Below are positions 1 through 5,829 of a DNA stretch of 7,717 nt, one piece after another. The notes beneath the pieces are model-generated. The model was given only the letters and a program-made list of their open reading frames with translations, was not told where the DNA came from and ran no database searches. The translations under genes and the position numbers were made by a program. Every line of letters begins with the position of its first letter. Position 1 is the stretch's first letter. The stretch comes from Lysobacterales bacterium (GTDB lineage Bacteria > Pseudomonadota > Gammaproteobacteria > Xanthomonadales > Marinicellaceae). The stretch covers positions 1 through 7,717 of the forward strand of contig WGBZ01000352.1 in the NCBI GenBank assembly GCA_015494035.1, in the 5' to 3' direction.

Positions 1-87
1 AAGGCTATTGCGAAGGTTTGCAACGTCCGAAATGGACGATTTTACGCCACAAGATGCCGTGTCACGATTCGATCAGAGCTTCCCTAG
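1..87 (+). repeat. Partial copy (A) of a dispersed palindromic repeat, cut by the window edge
   Basis: Bases 4-87 align with 5571-5653, the right half of the complete element, at about 68 of 84 positions with one single-base gap (hand alignment). The best-conserved block is 39-87 (43 of 49). The outer tip at 66-87 corresponds to the right terminal inverted repeat of copy B, and it also matches the left terminal repeat of B when reversed (shared AGGGAAGCTCT). Bases 34-46 match the inner arm of B at 12 of 13 positions. The left half of this copy would lie before position 1. The tip CTAG at 84-87 contains the stop codon of the amidase gene, so the element begins directly at that gene's 3' end. 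It lies between amiB and where mutL is normally found. It contains no gene of its own in the visible part. The match to copy B is clear; mobility is inferred. Confidence 0.85.
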
Positions 88-1433
88 CTGGTGGGGATAA
101 CCAACACTTCGCCGGAGCGGATGCGGTCGGTTTTCTTTTTGTTGGCCTTGCGCAGGCTGCGCAGGTCCAGCCGGTATTTTTGCGCGATGCCGCTGAGGGT
201 TTCTCCACGGGAGACAATGTGACGGTTGGGGCGATTGCGGGCCGCCTTGACGCGGCTGGCGATCAGGGTGTCCGGTGGTGGGGACTGGTAGAAATAGGTT
301 TTGATGCCGTTCAGGATGGCTTTGGCCACTTGTTGCCGGAATGAATGACTCTTCAGGCGTTTTTCTTCCTGCGGGTTGGAGATAAAGGCCGTTTCCACCA
401 GGATGGAAGGCACATCGGGGGATTTAAGCACCGCGAAATTGGCTTTTTCCACGTGTTTCTTGTGCGGTTTTTCGATTTTTGACAGCGATGACAGCACTTC
501 ATTGGCCACTTTCTGGCTGGCTTCCATGGCGGCATTCTGGCTCAAATCAAGCAGGACGCGAGCCAGCAGGGTGTCCTTGCCGTCCAGTTTGACCCCGCCA
601 ATCAGATCAGCTTTGTTTTCTGACCGGGCCAGCCATTTGGCCGCTTCGGAGGTGGCGCCTTTTTGTGACAGCACGTAAACGCTCATGCCATGCACCTTGG
701 GGTCGTAAAAGGCATCCGCGTGAATGGAAACAAACAGGTCGGCCTGATGGGCGCGGGCTTTTTCAAAACGCTGGCGCAGGCCCACGTAGTAGTCGCCATC
801 ACGAATCAGCACGGCCTTCATGCCCACTTCGGCATTGATGGCTTTGGCCAGCTGGCGGGCGATGGCCAGGGTGATGTGTTTTTCCTTGCTGCCGCGCGCG
901 CCACTGGCTCCGGGGTCTTCGCCGCCATGCCCGGCATCCACCGCAATGATGATGTCGCGCTGCTTGCTGGCGCTGGCCTTGGCACTTTTCTTGATTTTCT
1001 GTTTGGCCTTGGGGTCGCTGAAATCCACCACCAGGCGGTGGCCGTATTTTTCGTTGGGTGGCAGCAGGAAACTTTTGGCGCGTTTGTTCCGGTTCAGGTC
1101 AAACACCAGGCGCAGTGTGCTTTTGCCTTTCTTGCCGTGTCGAATGCCACGGATATCGGCGTTGTTATTTACTTTCAGGCGGGTTTTCAGGTCGGCATCG
1201 TTCACGTCCAGCACTACCCGTGGCGGGTTGTCGAGCTGAAACAGTTGATAATCCACCTGGCCACTCAGGTCAAACACGGCCCGGGTGTGGTCGGGCCCGC
1301 TCCAGACGCGCAAGCCGTCCACCGAGACTTTACTGACTGTGCTGGCAGTGCCCGCACTGGCCGAACCGGCCAGTATCAGCATCCAGCTGGCGCAAATGAC
1401 AGGGAATAGGCGTAAAAACGGGCGAAGCATCAT
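84..1433 (-). CDS. amiB: N-acetylmuramoyl-L-alanine amidase, AmiB/AmiC type, with C-terminal LysM
   Basis: This is a periplasmic zinc amidase that cuts the bond between N-acetylmuramic acid and the stem peptide, and it separates daughter cells at division. The 449 residues read as: a signal peptide 1-27 ending A-S-A; an AMIN domain at about 33-140 (septal targeting); a basic linker at about 141-158; an Amidase_3 catalytic domain at about 161-380; and a LysM peptidoglycan-binding domain at about 404-447. Expected zinc ligands are H169 (DAGHGG), E184 and H238 (SIHAD), with catalytic E347 (LVETAFISN). The stretch at about 268-316 fits the regulatory helix that blocks the active site in AmiB/AmiC enzymes until an EnvC- or NlpD-type LytM activator binds; this is inferred from the family. 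The start is the first of two adjacent ATG codons (1433, 1430), and no good Shine-Dalgarno is seen before either. The gene follows tsaE after 72 bases. Its TAG stop lies in the tip of repeat copy A. The symbol rests on synteny (tsaE-amiB-mutL order); amiC would be the alternative name. Confidence 0.95.
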   Translation of the reverse strand: MMLRPFLRLFPVICASWMLILAGSASAGTASTVSKVSVDGLRVWSGPDHTRAVFDLSGQVDYQLFQLDNPPRVVLDVNDADLKTRLKVNNNADIRGIRHGKKGKSTLRLVFDLNRNKRAKSFLLPPNEKYGHRLVVDFSDPKAKQKIKKSAKASASKQRDIIIAVDAGHGGEDPGASGARGSKEKHITLAIARQLAKAINAEVGMKAVLIRDGDYYVGLRQRFEKARAHQADLFVSIHADAFYDPKVHGMSVYVLSQKGATSEAAKWLARSENKADLIGGVKLDGKDTLLARVLLDLSQNAAMEASQKVANEVLSSLSKIEKPHKKHVEKANFAVLKSPDVPSILVETAFISNPQEEKRLKSHSFRQQVAKAILNGIKTYFYQSPPPDTLIASRVKAARNRPNRHIVSRGETLSGIAQKYRLDLRSLRKANKKKTDRIRSGEVLVIPTS

Positions 1434-1505
1434 GGCGCACGGTTGGTGTGTTTGGAAAGAGTGTAATATGAAAGTCCTTGCAAGGCAATATTCCCATAAA
1501 AAACA

Positions 1506-2006
1506 TTAACTTAGGCTGAACACTTGATGTGGGTCGTAAATTTCCACCTGGCGGCTGTCGCTGTCCAGTTCAAAACGCAGTTCGAGCTGGGGCGCAGGCA
1601 GGAACCCCGCGCCTTTTTCGGGCCATTCCACCAACACCACCGGCTTGTCCAACAATAGATCGTCCAGTCCGATAAAGGTTAGTTCTTCCGGGTCGGCCAG
1701 CCGGTACAGGTCCATGTGCAGCACCGAGGGGCCATTGGTCTGGTACTGTTCCAGCAAGGAGTAAGTCGGGCTTTTGACGCGCCCCGGGTAGCCCAGGGCG
1801 TGAATAAAGTCCTGGGCGAAGGTGGTTTTACCGGCGCCCAGATCGCCCCGCAAGTGAATCCAGAATGGCTCATGGCCTGGATCAGGCAGTTGCTGGCTGA
1901 TTGTTGTGGCCAGGCGTTGCAATTGCGCCCGTTGGCTAATGTCCAGGCGCAAGGGCTTTGTTTTTCCAGATAAAGCCTTGCCGGCGGGGCGCTGTGGTTG
2001 GTTCAT
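1506..2006 (-). CDS. tsaE: tRNA t6A biosynthesis ATPase TsaE
   Basis: TsaE is the cytoplasmic P-loop ATPase that works with TsaB and TsaD to make N6-threonylcarbamoyladenosine at position 37 of ANN-decoding tRNAs. The 166 residues show a Walker A motif GDLGAGKTT at 54-62, the family block SPTY at 79-82, HMDLYRL at 97-103 with Asp99 in a Walker B-like position, and VEWPE at 126-130. These appear in the usual TsaE order and spacing. The N-terminal 20 or so residues are polar and basic and look like a variable extension. The start ATG (2006) overlaps the TGA of nnr as ATGA, which suggests translational coupling and explains the lack of an independent spacer. Its own TAA is at 1506-1508, 72 bases before amiB. 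Confidence 0.96.
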   Translation of the reverse strand: MNQPQRPAGKALSGKTKPLRLDISQRAQLQRLATTISQQLPDPGHEPFWIHLRGDLGAGKTTFAQDFIHALGYPGRVKSPTYSLLEQYQTNGPSVLHMDLYRLADPEELTFIGLDDLLLDKPVVLVEWPEKGAGFLPAPQLELRFELDSDSRQVEIYDPHQVFSLS

Positions 2007-3550
2007 GGCAGCAGGTCCGGCAGTTTATCGATGACATCAGAGGCAATCAGGCCATTGCCCTTTGCGGCCATTTCCGCTGCCAGCGCATGCATGAGCACGC
2101 CGGTGCGGGCAGCTTCTGCTGGCGCTAATCCCTGTCCCATGAGTGCGGCGATAACGCCGGTCAACACATCACCCATGCCGGCGGTGGCCATGCCCGCCGT
2201 GCCAAACGGGCAGATAAACGCAGGCTGGTCTGGCGCGGCAATGACGGTGCCGTTGCCTTTGAGCACGGCCACGCATTGAAAACGTGTGGCCAGTTCTTTG
2301 GCGGCACGCAGGCGGTTGGCCTGAACGCCGGGGGTGTCACTGCCCAGCAAGGTGGCAGTTTCCTTGGGGTGGGGCGTGAGCACGGTGTTGGCCGGCAGCC
2401 GGGCGGCTGTGTCGGTTTTTTTGTCCGTTTTTTTGCCTGTGTTTTTACCGCTGGCGGTGCTGGCCTCGGCCAGCAGGGTGAGTGCGTCGGCATCAATGAC
2501 GCAGGGGAGGACATTTTTTCTGGCCAATGCCAGCGACTGTTCATAAAGCCGTGTGGCGATAGCGTTCCGGCCCAGTCCCGGGCCAATGGCCAGCACTGTG
2601 CCGGTGCCGGAAATCCGTGGCAATTCTTCCGGGTCTGCGGTCATGATTTCCGGGCGCTGGGTGATGATGGCATCGCGCCCGGGCGCCGGCGATGCCACGG
2701 TGACTTTTCCGGCGCCACTGCGCAAGGCCGCCCCGGCAGCCAGGACGGCCGCTCCGCGCATGCCGGAGTTGCCGCCAACCACCAGCACGTGGCCGAAATG
2801 GCCTTTGTGGCAGTCGCGTGCTCGCGTGAGCGGGTCGGTTTCCATGTCCTGCGCTTCCAGCAGCCAGGCGGCCGGTTCCACCGTTTGCAGGGTTTCGGCG
2901 GTCACATCGAGGTCGGCATAAAACAGATCACCGCAATAATCCGATCCGCCAGCGGTAAACAGGCCGGGTTTGAGGGCGATAAAGGTGATGGTGGCCGTGG
3001 CCTTGACGGCACGACCCTGTGGCTGGCCGGTGTCCGCATCCAGCCCACTGGGAATATCGAGGCTGAAAACCGATGCCGATTGTGTGTTCATCCAGTCGAC
3101 GGCCCGGGCGTAATCCCCCGTTACCGGCCGGTTGATGCCGGTGCCCAGCAGCGCGTCTGCCAGCCAGTCTGCCTGCCAGCTTTTGGCTGCCGCCTGACCT
3201 GCTGCGGCCTGAGGCAGGAGGGTACCGCCGGCTTTTTCATAGGCCTGACGTGCCGTCAGGGCATCGGGGCTGAGGGATTCCGGTGCATTCCAGGGCCACA
3301 CGGCCACGGGTTGCCCGGCCAGAAAATATTCCAGCGCCAGCACGTAGCCATCCCCGGCGTTGTTGCCATTGCCGGTGAGCACCAGCACGTGGCCGGCAGG
3401 TGCTTCTGGATTGGCCTGTGTCAGGTCCATGAGTGTGGCGGCAGCCTGGGCGCCGGCTTTTTGCATCAGCTCAAAGCCGTTGATGCCCAGGGTGCGAGCG
3501 GCCAGTTGATCGAGCTGGCGGGTCTGGTGTTTCAGGTACAGCGGTTGCAT
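2003..3550 (-). CDS. nnr: Bifunctional NAD(P)H-hydrate repair enzyme (epimerase NnrE + dehydratase NnrD)
   Basis: The enzyme repairs hydrated NADH and NADPH. The N-terminal YjeF_N domain epimerises R- and S-NAD(P)HX, and the C-terminal carbohydrate-kinase-like domain dehydrates S-NAD(P)HX using ADP. From the chosen ATG at 3550 the protein is 515 residues, normal for the fused form. NnrE covers about 1-225, with GNGNNAGDGYV at 60-70 and the SLDIPSGLDADTG block at 163-175. NnrD covers about 240-515, with GHVLVVGGNSGMRGA at 253-267, AIGPGLGR at 321-328, DADAL at 353-357, LTPHPKE at 391-397, LKGNGT at 430-435 and ATAGMGDVLTG at 455-465. The frame stays open to an ATG at 3793, but the extra 81 residues run antisense through queG and resemble nothing in the family, so the start at 3550 is preferred; the protein then begins MQPLYLKHQTRQLDQ, typical of NnrE. 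An odd Lys/Thr-rich insert at 367-382 sits between NnrD motifs. The gene is first in the cluster and overlaps tsaE by four bases. Confidence 0.95.
   Translation of the reverse strand: MQPLYLKHQTRQLDQLAARTLGINGFELMQKAGAQAAATLMDLTQANPEAPAGHVLVLTGNGNNAGDGYVLALEYFLAGQPVAVWPWNAPESLSPDALTARQAYEKAGGTLLPQAAAGQAAAKSWQADWLADALLGTGINRPVTGDYARAVDWMNTQSASVFSLDIPSGLDADTGQPQGRAVKATATITFIALKPGLFTAGGSDYCGDLFYADLDVTAETLQTVEPAAWLLEAQDMETDPLTRARDCHKGHFGHVLVVGGNSGMRGAAVLAAGAALRSGAGKVTVASPAPGRDAIITQRPEIMTADPEELPRISGTGTVLAIGPGLGRNAIATRLYEQSLALARKNVLPCVIDADALTLLAEASTASGKNTGKKTDKKTDTAARLPANTVLTPHPKETATLLGSDTPGVQANRLRAAKELATRFQCVAVLKGNGTVIAAPDQPAFICPFGTAGMATAGMGDVLTGVIAALMGQGLAPAEAARTGVLMHALAAEMAAKGNGLIASDVIDKLPDLLP
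2416..2434. repeat. Two A7 tracts (coding strand) inside nnr, short tandem repeat
   Basis: On the plus strand T7 runs lie at 2416-2422 and 2428-2434 with a 12-base period, followed by a T5 run at 2442-2446. In nnr they encode the repeated Lys-Lys-Thr-Asp unit at residues 373-380. Homopolymers of this length can slip during replication or translation. Whether that happens here is unknown; as written the frame is intact. Confidence 0.8.
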
Positions 3551-3584
3551 CGTGATAAAATCTGCGTTTCTGTTGCCAGTGGCT

Positions 3585-3590
3585 ATTCTA
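3585..3590 (-). promoter_or_regulatory. Candidate -10 box for the nnr-tsaE-amiB cluster
   Basis: Read on the minus strand this hexamer is TAGAAT, a 5 of 6 match to TATAAT, about 35 bases before the nnr ATG and inside the short region dividing nnr from queG. No convincing -35 box lies at normal spacing, so this is a weak inference supported mainly by its position. Confidence 0.25.
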
Positions 3591-3593
3591 ACC

Positions 3594-4697
3594 GTGCCCC
3601 CGCCTGAAACTGAAAAAAACTCCCCCCACGCGTTGTCTGCCGAGCAGGCGTATGAACTGGTGGAGAAAATTCGCGAATTTGGCCAGGCATTGGGGTTCCA
3701 GCAGGTGGGCATCACCGACATTGACCTGAGCGAGCATGAGCCGCACTTGTTGCGTTGGCTGGAAAGAAACTTCCATGGCGACATGGAATACATGCGGCGT
3801 CATGGCCTGAAACGCGCGCGGCCGGCGGAACTGGTGCCGGGCACCCTGAGTGTGATTTCGGTGCGCATGGACTATTCCAGTCAGGCCGTCACGCCCTATG
3901 CAGATGTGCTGAAACAGCCCTTGAAAGGCGCGGTGTCGCGTTATGCCCTGGGGCGGGATTACCACAAACTGATGCGGCGGCGGCTGCAGAAACTGGCTGA
4001 GAAAATTCAGGCCGAAATCGGGCCTTTCGGCTATCGCGCTTTTGTGGATTCGGCCCCGGTGCTGGAAAAGGCGCTGGCGGAAAAGGCCGGCCTGGGCTGG
4101 ATTGGCAAGCACAGCAACCTCATCAACCCCGCCGCAGGCAGTTGGTTTTTCCTGGGCGAGGTCTTTACCGACCTGCCCCTGCCGGTGGATAAAAAGCACG
4201 ATTTTCATTGCGGCAGTTGCCAGAAATGCCTGGCCGCTTGCCCCACCGACGCCATCGTGGCACCGTTTCAGGTGGACGCGCGGCGCTGCATTTCCTACCT
4301 GACCATCGAAAACAAAGGCCCGATCCCCGAGGCCTTTCGCCAGGCCATGGGCAACCGCATTTATGGCTGCGATGATTGTCAGATGGTGTGTCCCTGGAAC
4401 AAGTTTGCCCATGACACCACGGAAGCGGATTTTTTGCCCCGGCACGGGTTGGATAGTCCTGATCTGATTGATCTCTTTGCCTGGGATGAGGCCACCTTTC
4501 TTGAGCAGATGGCCGGTTCGCCTATTCGCCGCATTGGTCACACCGCCTGGCTGCGTAATATTGCCGTGGCCCTGGGCAATGCGCCGTCTTCCCCGGCAGT
4601 TATTGCTGCGCTGAAAACCCGCCGCGAGCACCCGTCGCCCTTGGTCAGGGAGCACGTGGTCTGGGCTTTGCGGCAACATGGTGTTGGGTCCGCTTAA
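3594..4697 (+). CDS. queG: Epoxyqueuosine reductase QueG
   Basis: QueG is a cytoplasmic cobalamin and iron-sulfur enzyme that reduces epoxyqueuosine to queuosine in tRNA, the last step of the pathway. From the GTG at 3594 it has 367 residues. The N-terminal catalytic domain carries the strongly conserved GFQQVGITD (34-42), VSRYALGRDYHKL (114-126) and FVDSAPVLEKALAEKAGLGW (151-170), where D152 is the expected catalytic acid. Two 4Fe-4S sites follow: C-x2-C-x2-C-x3-C at 206-216 (CGSCQKCLAACP) and CDDCQMVCPWN at 259-269. The C-terminal part after about 290 matches the HEAT-like region (SPIRRIGHTAWLRNIAVALGNAP). It stops a little earlier than the E. coli protein. The start is uncertain: GTG 3552 is in frame but only one base from the nnr start codon, and TTG 3633 gives a length before GFQQVG closest to E. 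coli. None has a clear Shine-Dalgarno. It is divergent from nnr, as in E. coli. Confidence 0.95.
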   Translation: MPPPETEKNSPHALSAEQAYELVEKIREFGQALGFQQVGITDIDLSEHEPHLLRWLERNFHGDMEYMRRHGLKRARPAELVPGTLSVISVRMDYSSQAVTPYADVLKQPLKGAVSRYALGRDYHKLMRRRLQKLAEKIQAEIGPFGYRAFVDSAPVLEKALAEKAGLGWIGKHSNLINPAAGSWFFLGEVFTDLPLPVDKKHDFHCGSCQKCLAACPTDAIVAPFQVDARRCISYLTIENKGPIPEAFRQAMGNRIYGCDDCQMVCPWNKFAHDTTEADFLPRHGLDSPDLIDLFAWDEATFLEQMAGSPIRRIGHTAWLRNIAVALGNAPSSPAVIAALKTRREHPSPLVREHVVWALRQHGVGSA

Positions 4698-4712
4698 GCA
4701 TGGCATTATGCT
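4697..4712 (+). terminator. Weak hairpin directly after queG
   Basis: AGCAT at 4697-4701 pairs with ATGCT at 4708-4712 around a six-base loop, starting on the last base of the queG stop codon. No T-run follows within the next ten bases, so a classical rho-independent terminator is doubtful. It could also be a chance palindrome. Confidence 0.25.
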
Positions 4713-4746
4713 GAGGCCAGGTTAATATTATTCCACTATCACACCC

Positions 4747-4751
4747 GAGGA
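4747..4751 (+). promoter_or_regulatory. Ribosome binding site deciding a TTG start
   Basis: GAGGA lies seven bases before the TTG at 4759. An ATG at 4752 is adjacent to it but gives only MTLEHT and a stop. The spacing and the downstream signal peptide therefore favour the TTG. Confidence 0.7.
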
Positions 4752-4758
4752 ATGACTC

Positions 4759-5496
4759 TTGAGCACACATAACCTCCACCTGCTTTTTCTCCTTTCAGCG
4801 CTGCTGTGGTTGCTGGCCGGTTGCGCCACCACGCCCCGCCAGCCGGCTGTGCCGGTCATTTATATCAGTGGGGATCAGGCCGAGGAAGTGCGGGCTGAAT
4901 TTGCCAACGATAAGGTGGTGTTTCGCCGACTTGTTTTTGGCGTACCGAAACCGCTGATGCCGGTTTATGTTCGTGGCAGCAAAAACAATGACGGGGCCTT
5001 GTTGACCAAACTCCGGGCGTATTTTGGTGGCCAGATCGCCGTTTACAAGGGCCGCTGGCGCAACCACCGCTACATTGAACATTCCGCCTTGTACCTGCCG
5101 GTCACATCCACCCAGCCAGTGCGGTTGTATGGCGGCGTTTGTGGTGAGGACTATTCGCTGGATTTGCGCCTGCAGGGCGAAGACGCGACCATTTCAGTCG
5201 ATCGCTGGGTGGATGAACCACCTGCCTATCAACCGGTTTATTCGGCCCAGGGGGTGATGGCCCGACAGAATGGCCGGCCATGTTTTGCTGCCAATAATCA
5301 GTCAGCGTCTGGTGAGACGCCTGCCCAGCCCTTGCGGCTGTGTTTCAAATACCTGGCCATTGAAAACAGCCCGTCGCCGTGGCTGCGTATTGTCGAGTCA
5401 TCTGAGCCTGATTTCCTGGGTTGCACACTGGCGACAACCATTCCGCGCAATCCGCCCAAAAATGCCCGGCCATTGCGCCAGGGAAGCTCTAATTGA
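4759..5496 (+). CDS. Putative outer-membrane lipoprotein of unknown function
   Basis: I do not recognise a family. The 245-residue product starts at TTG, supported by GAGGA seven bases upstream, and has a lipoprotein signal: hydrophobic stretch 8-19 and lipobox LAGC ending at Cys22. Ala at +2 suggests outer-membrane sorting by the Lol rule. The n-region has no Lys or Arg, only histidines, which is unusual. The mature part alternates short hydrophobic and polar segments (for example RRLVFGVPKPLMPVYVRG, QPVRLYGGVCGEDYSLDLRL, LRLCFKYLAIENSPSPWLRI), suggesting a mainly beta fold. It holds four further cysteines, which could form two disulfides in the periplasm. The gene is alone between queG and repeat copy B, with no visible partner. 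Its last codons, Q-G-S-S-N and the TGA, are bases 5479-5496, inside the left terminal repeat of that element, so the natural C-terminus may have been replaced. Coding status is supported by the RBS, the lipobox and the long frame; function is unknown. Confidence 0.8.
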   Translation: MSTHNLHLLFLLSALLWLLAGCATTPRQPAVPVIYISGDQAEEVRAEFANDKVVFRRLVFGVPKPLMPVYVRGSKNNDGALLTKLRAYFGGQIAVYKGRWRNHRYIEHSALYLPVTSTQPVRLYGGVCGEDYSLDLRLQGEDATISVDRWVDEPPAYQPVYSAQGVMARQNGRPCFAANNQSASGETPAQPLRLCFKYLAIENSPSPWLRIVESSEPDFLGCTLATTIPRNPPKNARPLRQGSSN

Positions 5497-5653
5497 ATCT
5501 GGGAATCTGGCGCGAGCAGATTGGAGTGCAAAATTGTTCGGTACAAGGCACAAACAGCACACAATACCAAGCTATCGTGAGACTTTGCAACGCAGAATTG
5601 AACGATTTTACGCCGTAAGATGCCGTGTCATGATTCAATCAGCGCTTCCCTGG
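5478..5653. repeat. Complete 176-base imperfect palindrome, MITE- or ERIC-like (copy B)
   Basis: The ends 5478-5499 and 5632-5653 are inverted repeats matching at 20 of 22 positions (CCAGGGAAGC outward). Inside, 5527-5539 can pair with 5600-5612 (13 positions, 12 paired including two G-T, one mismatch), and 5558-5566 pairs imperfectly with 5573-5581 at the apex. All three share a centre near 5566-5570, so the unit is one long hairpin rather than a chance pair of repeats. The right half recurs at the left edge of the window (copy A). There is no open frame of note inside. No clear target-site duplication is seen: flanks are ...CATTGCG on the left and TCAATTCG on the right. The tips CCAG/CTGG versus CTAG in copy A differ but remain able to pair. 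It overlaps the 3' end of the lipoprotein gene. A non-autonomous transposable element is the best reading; a transcribed structural repeat like ERIC is the alternative. Confidence 0.85.
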
Positions 5654-5684
5654 TCAATTCGATCTTTTAATATTCCCGGCGCCC

Positions 5685-5709
5685 CTGGATACCAAAAAAT
5701 CGGTATCAG
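5685..5709 (+). terminator. Hairpin followed by a T-rich tract, possible terminator
   Basis: GATACC at 5688-5693 pairs with GGTATC at 5702-5707 around an eight-base A-rich loop. Two more pairs outside (5685-5686 with 5708-5709) need a bulged G at 5687. T-rich sequence begins about nine bases later (5718-5741, including T7 and T8 runs), which is farther away than in a standard terminator. It could end transcription from the lipoprotein gene. Confidence 0.35.
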
Positions 5710-5739
5710 TCGCGGTTGTTTTGAGTTTTTTTGTTTTTT

Positions 5740-5770
5740 TTGGCAGGTTTTGTGGCATTTTCTCGATTAT
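5740..5770 (+). promoter_or_regulatory. Weak promoter candidate for the secreted beta-helix protein
   Basis: TTGGCA at 5740-5745 matches TTGACA at 5 of 6 positions. GATTAT at 5765-5770 matches TATAAT at 4 of 6, with a 19-base spacer, longer than ideal. It would leave a leader of about 50 bases before the start at 5830. Confidence 0.3.
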
Positions 5771-5829
5771 AGGGGTGAGAGCCGGGATTTTTTGCCGGTG
5801 GACATTAACAACACCCTTGGGGGATGAGC

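Larger units (their letters stand above)
5654..5829. other. T-rich non-coding spacer
   Basis: Together with the repeat element this makes a gap of over 300 bases without a gene. It contains the hairpin described at 5685-5709, long T runs between 5717 and 5760, and then GC-richer leader sequence. No convincing gene or RNA gene is seen in either strand. Confidence 0.6.

Noticed and set aside
690..1409. Plus-strand open frame of 239 codons opposite amiB
   Set aside because: It is a shadow of the amidase catalytic and AMIN domains and has no credible start or domain.
1462..1491. Palindrome CCTTGCAAGG (1476-1485) within flanking AT-rich bases between tsaE and amiB
   Set aside because: The core is ten bases with no loop, and no T-run or properly spaced -35/-10 pair was found, so I could not support a terminator, operator or promoter call.
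2276..3607. Long plus-strand open frame of 443 codons opposite nnr
   Set aside because: It lies antisense to a clear nnr with all family motifs. Its product is a low-complexity Gly/Cys/His-rich string with no recognisable domain, as expected from a GC-rich shadow frame.
3551..3793. N-terminal extension of nnr by 81 residues to an upstream ATG
   Set aside because: The added part is antisense to queG, is unlike any NnrE, and the family N-terminus fits the ATG at 3550.
3588..4706. Minus-strand open frame of 372 codons opposite queG
   Set aside because: It is fully antisense to queG, whose iron-sulfur motifs and catalytic block are intact. There is no family resemblance on the other strand.
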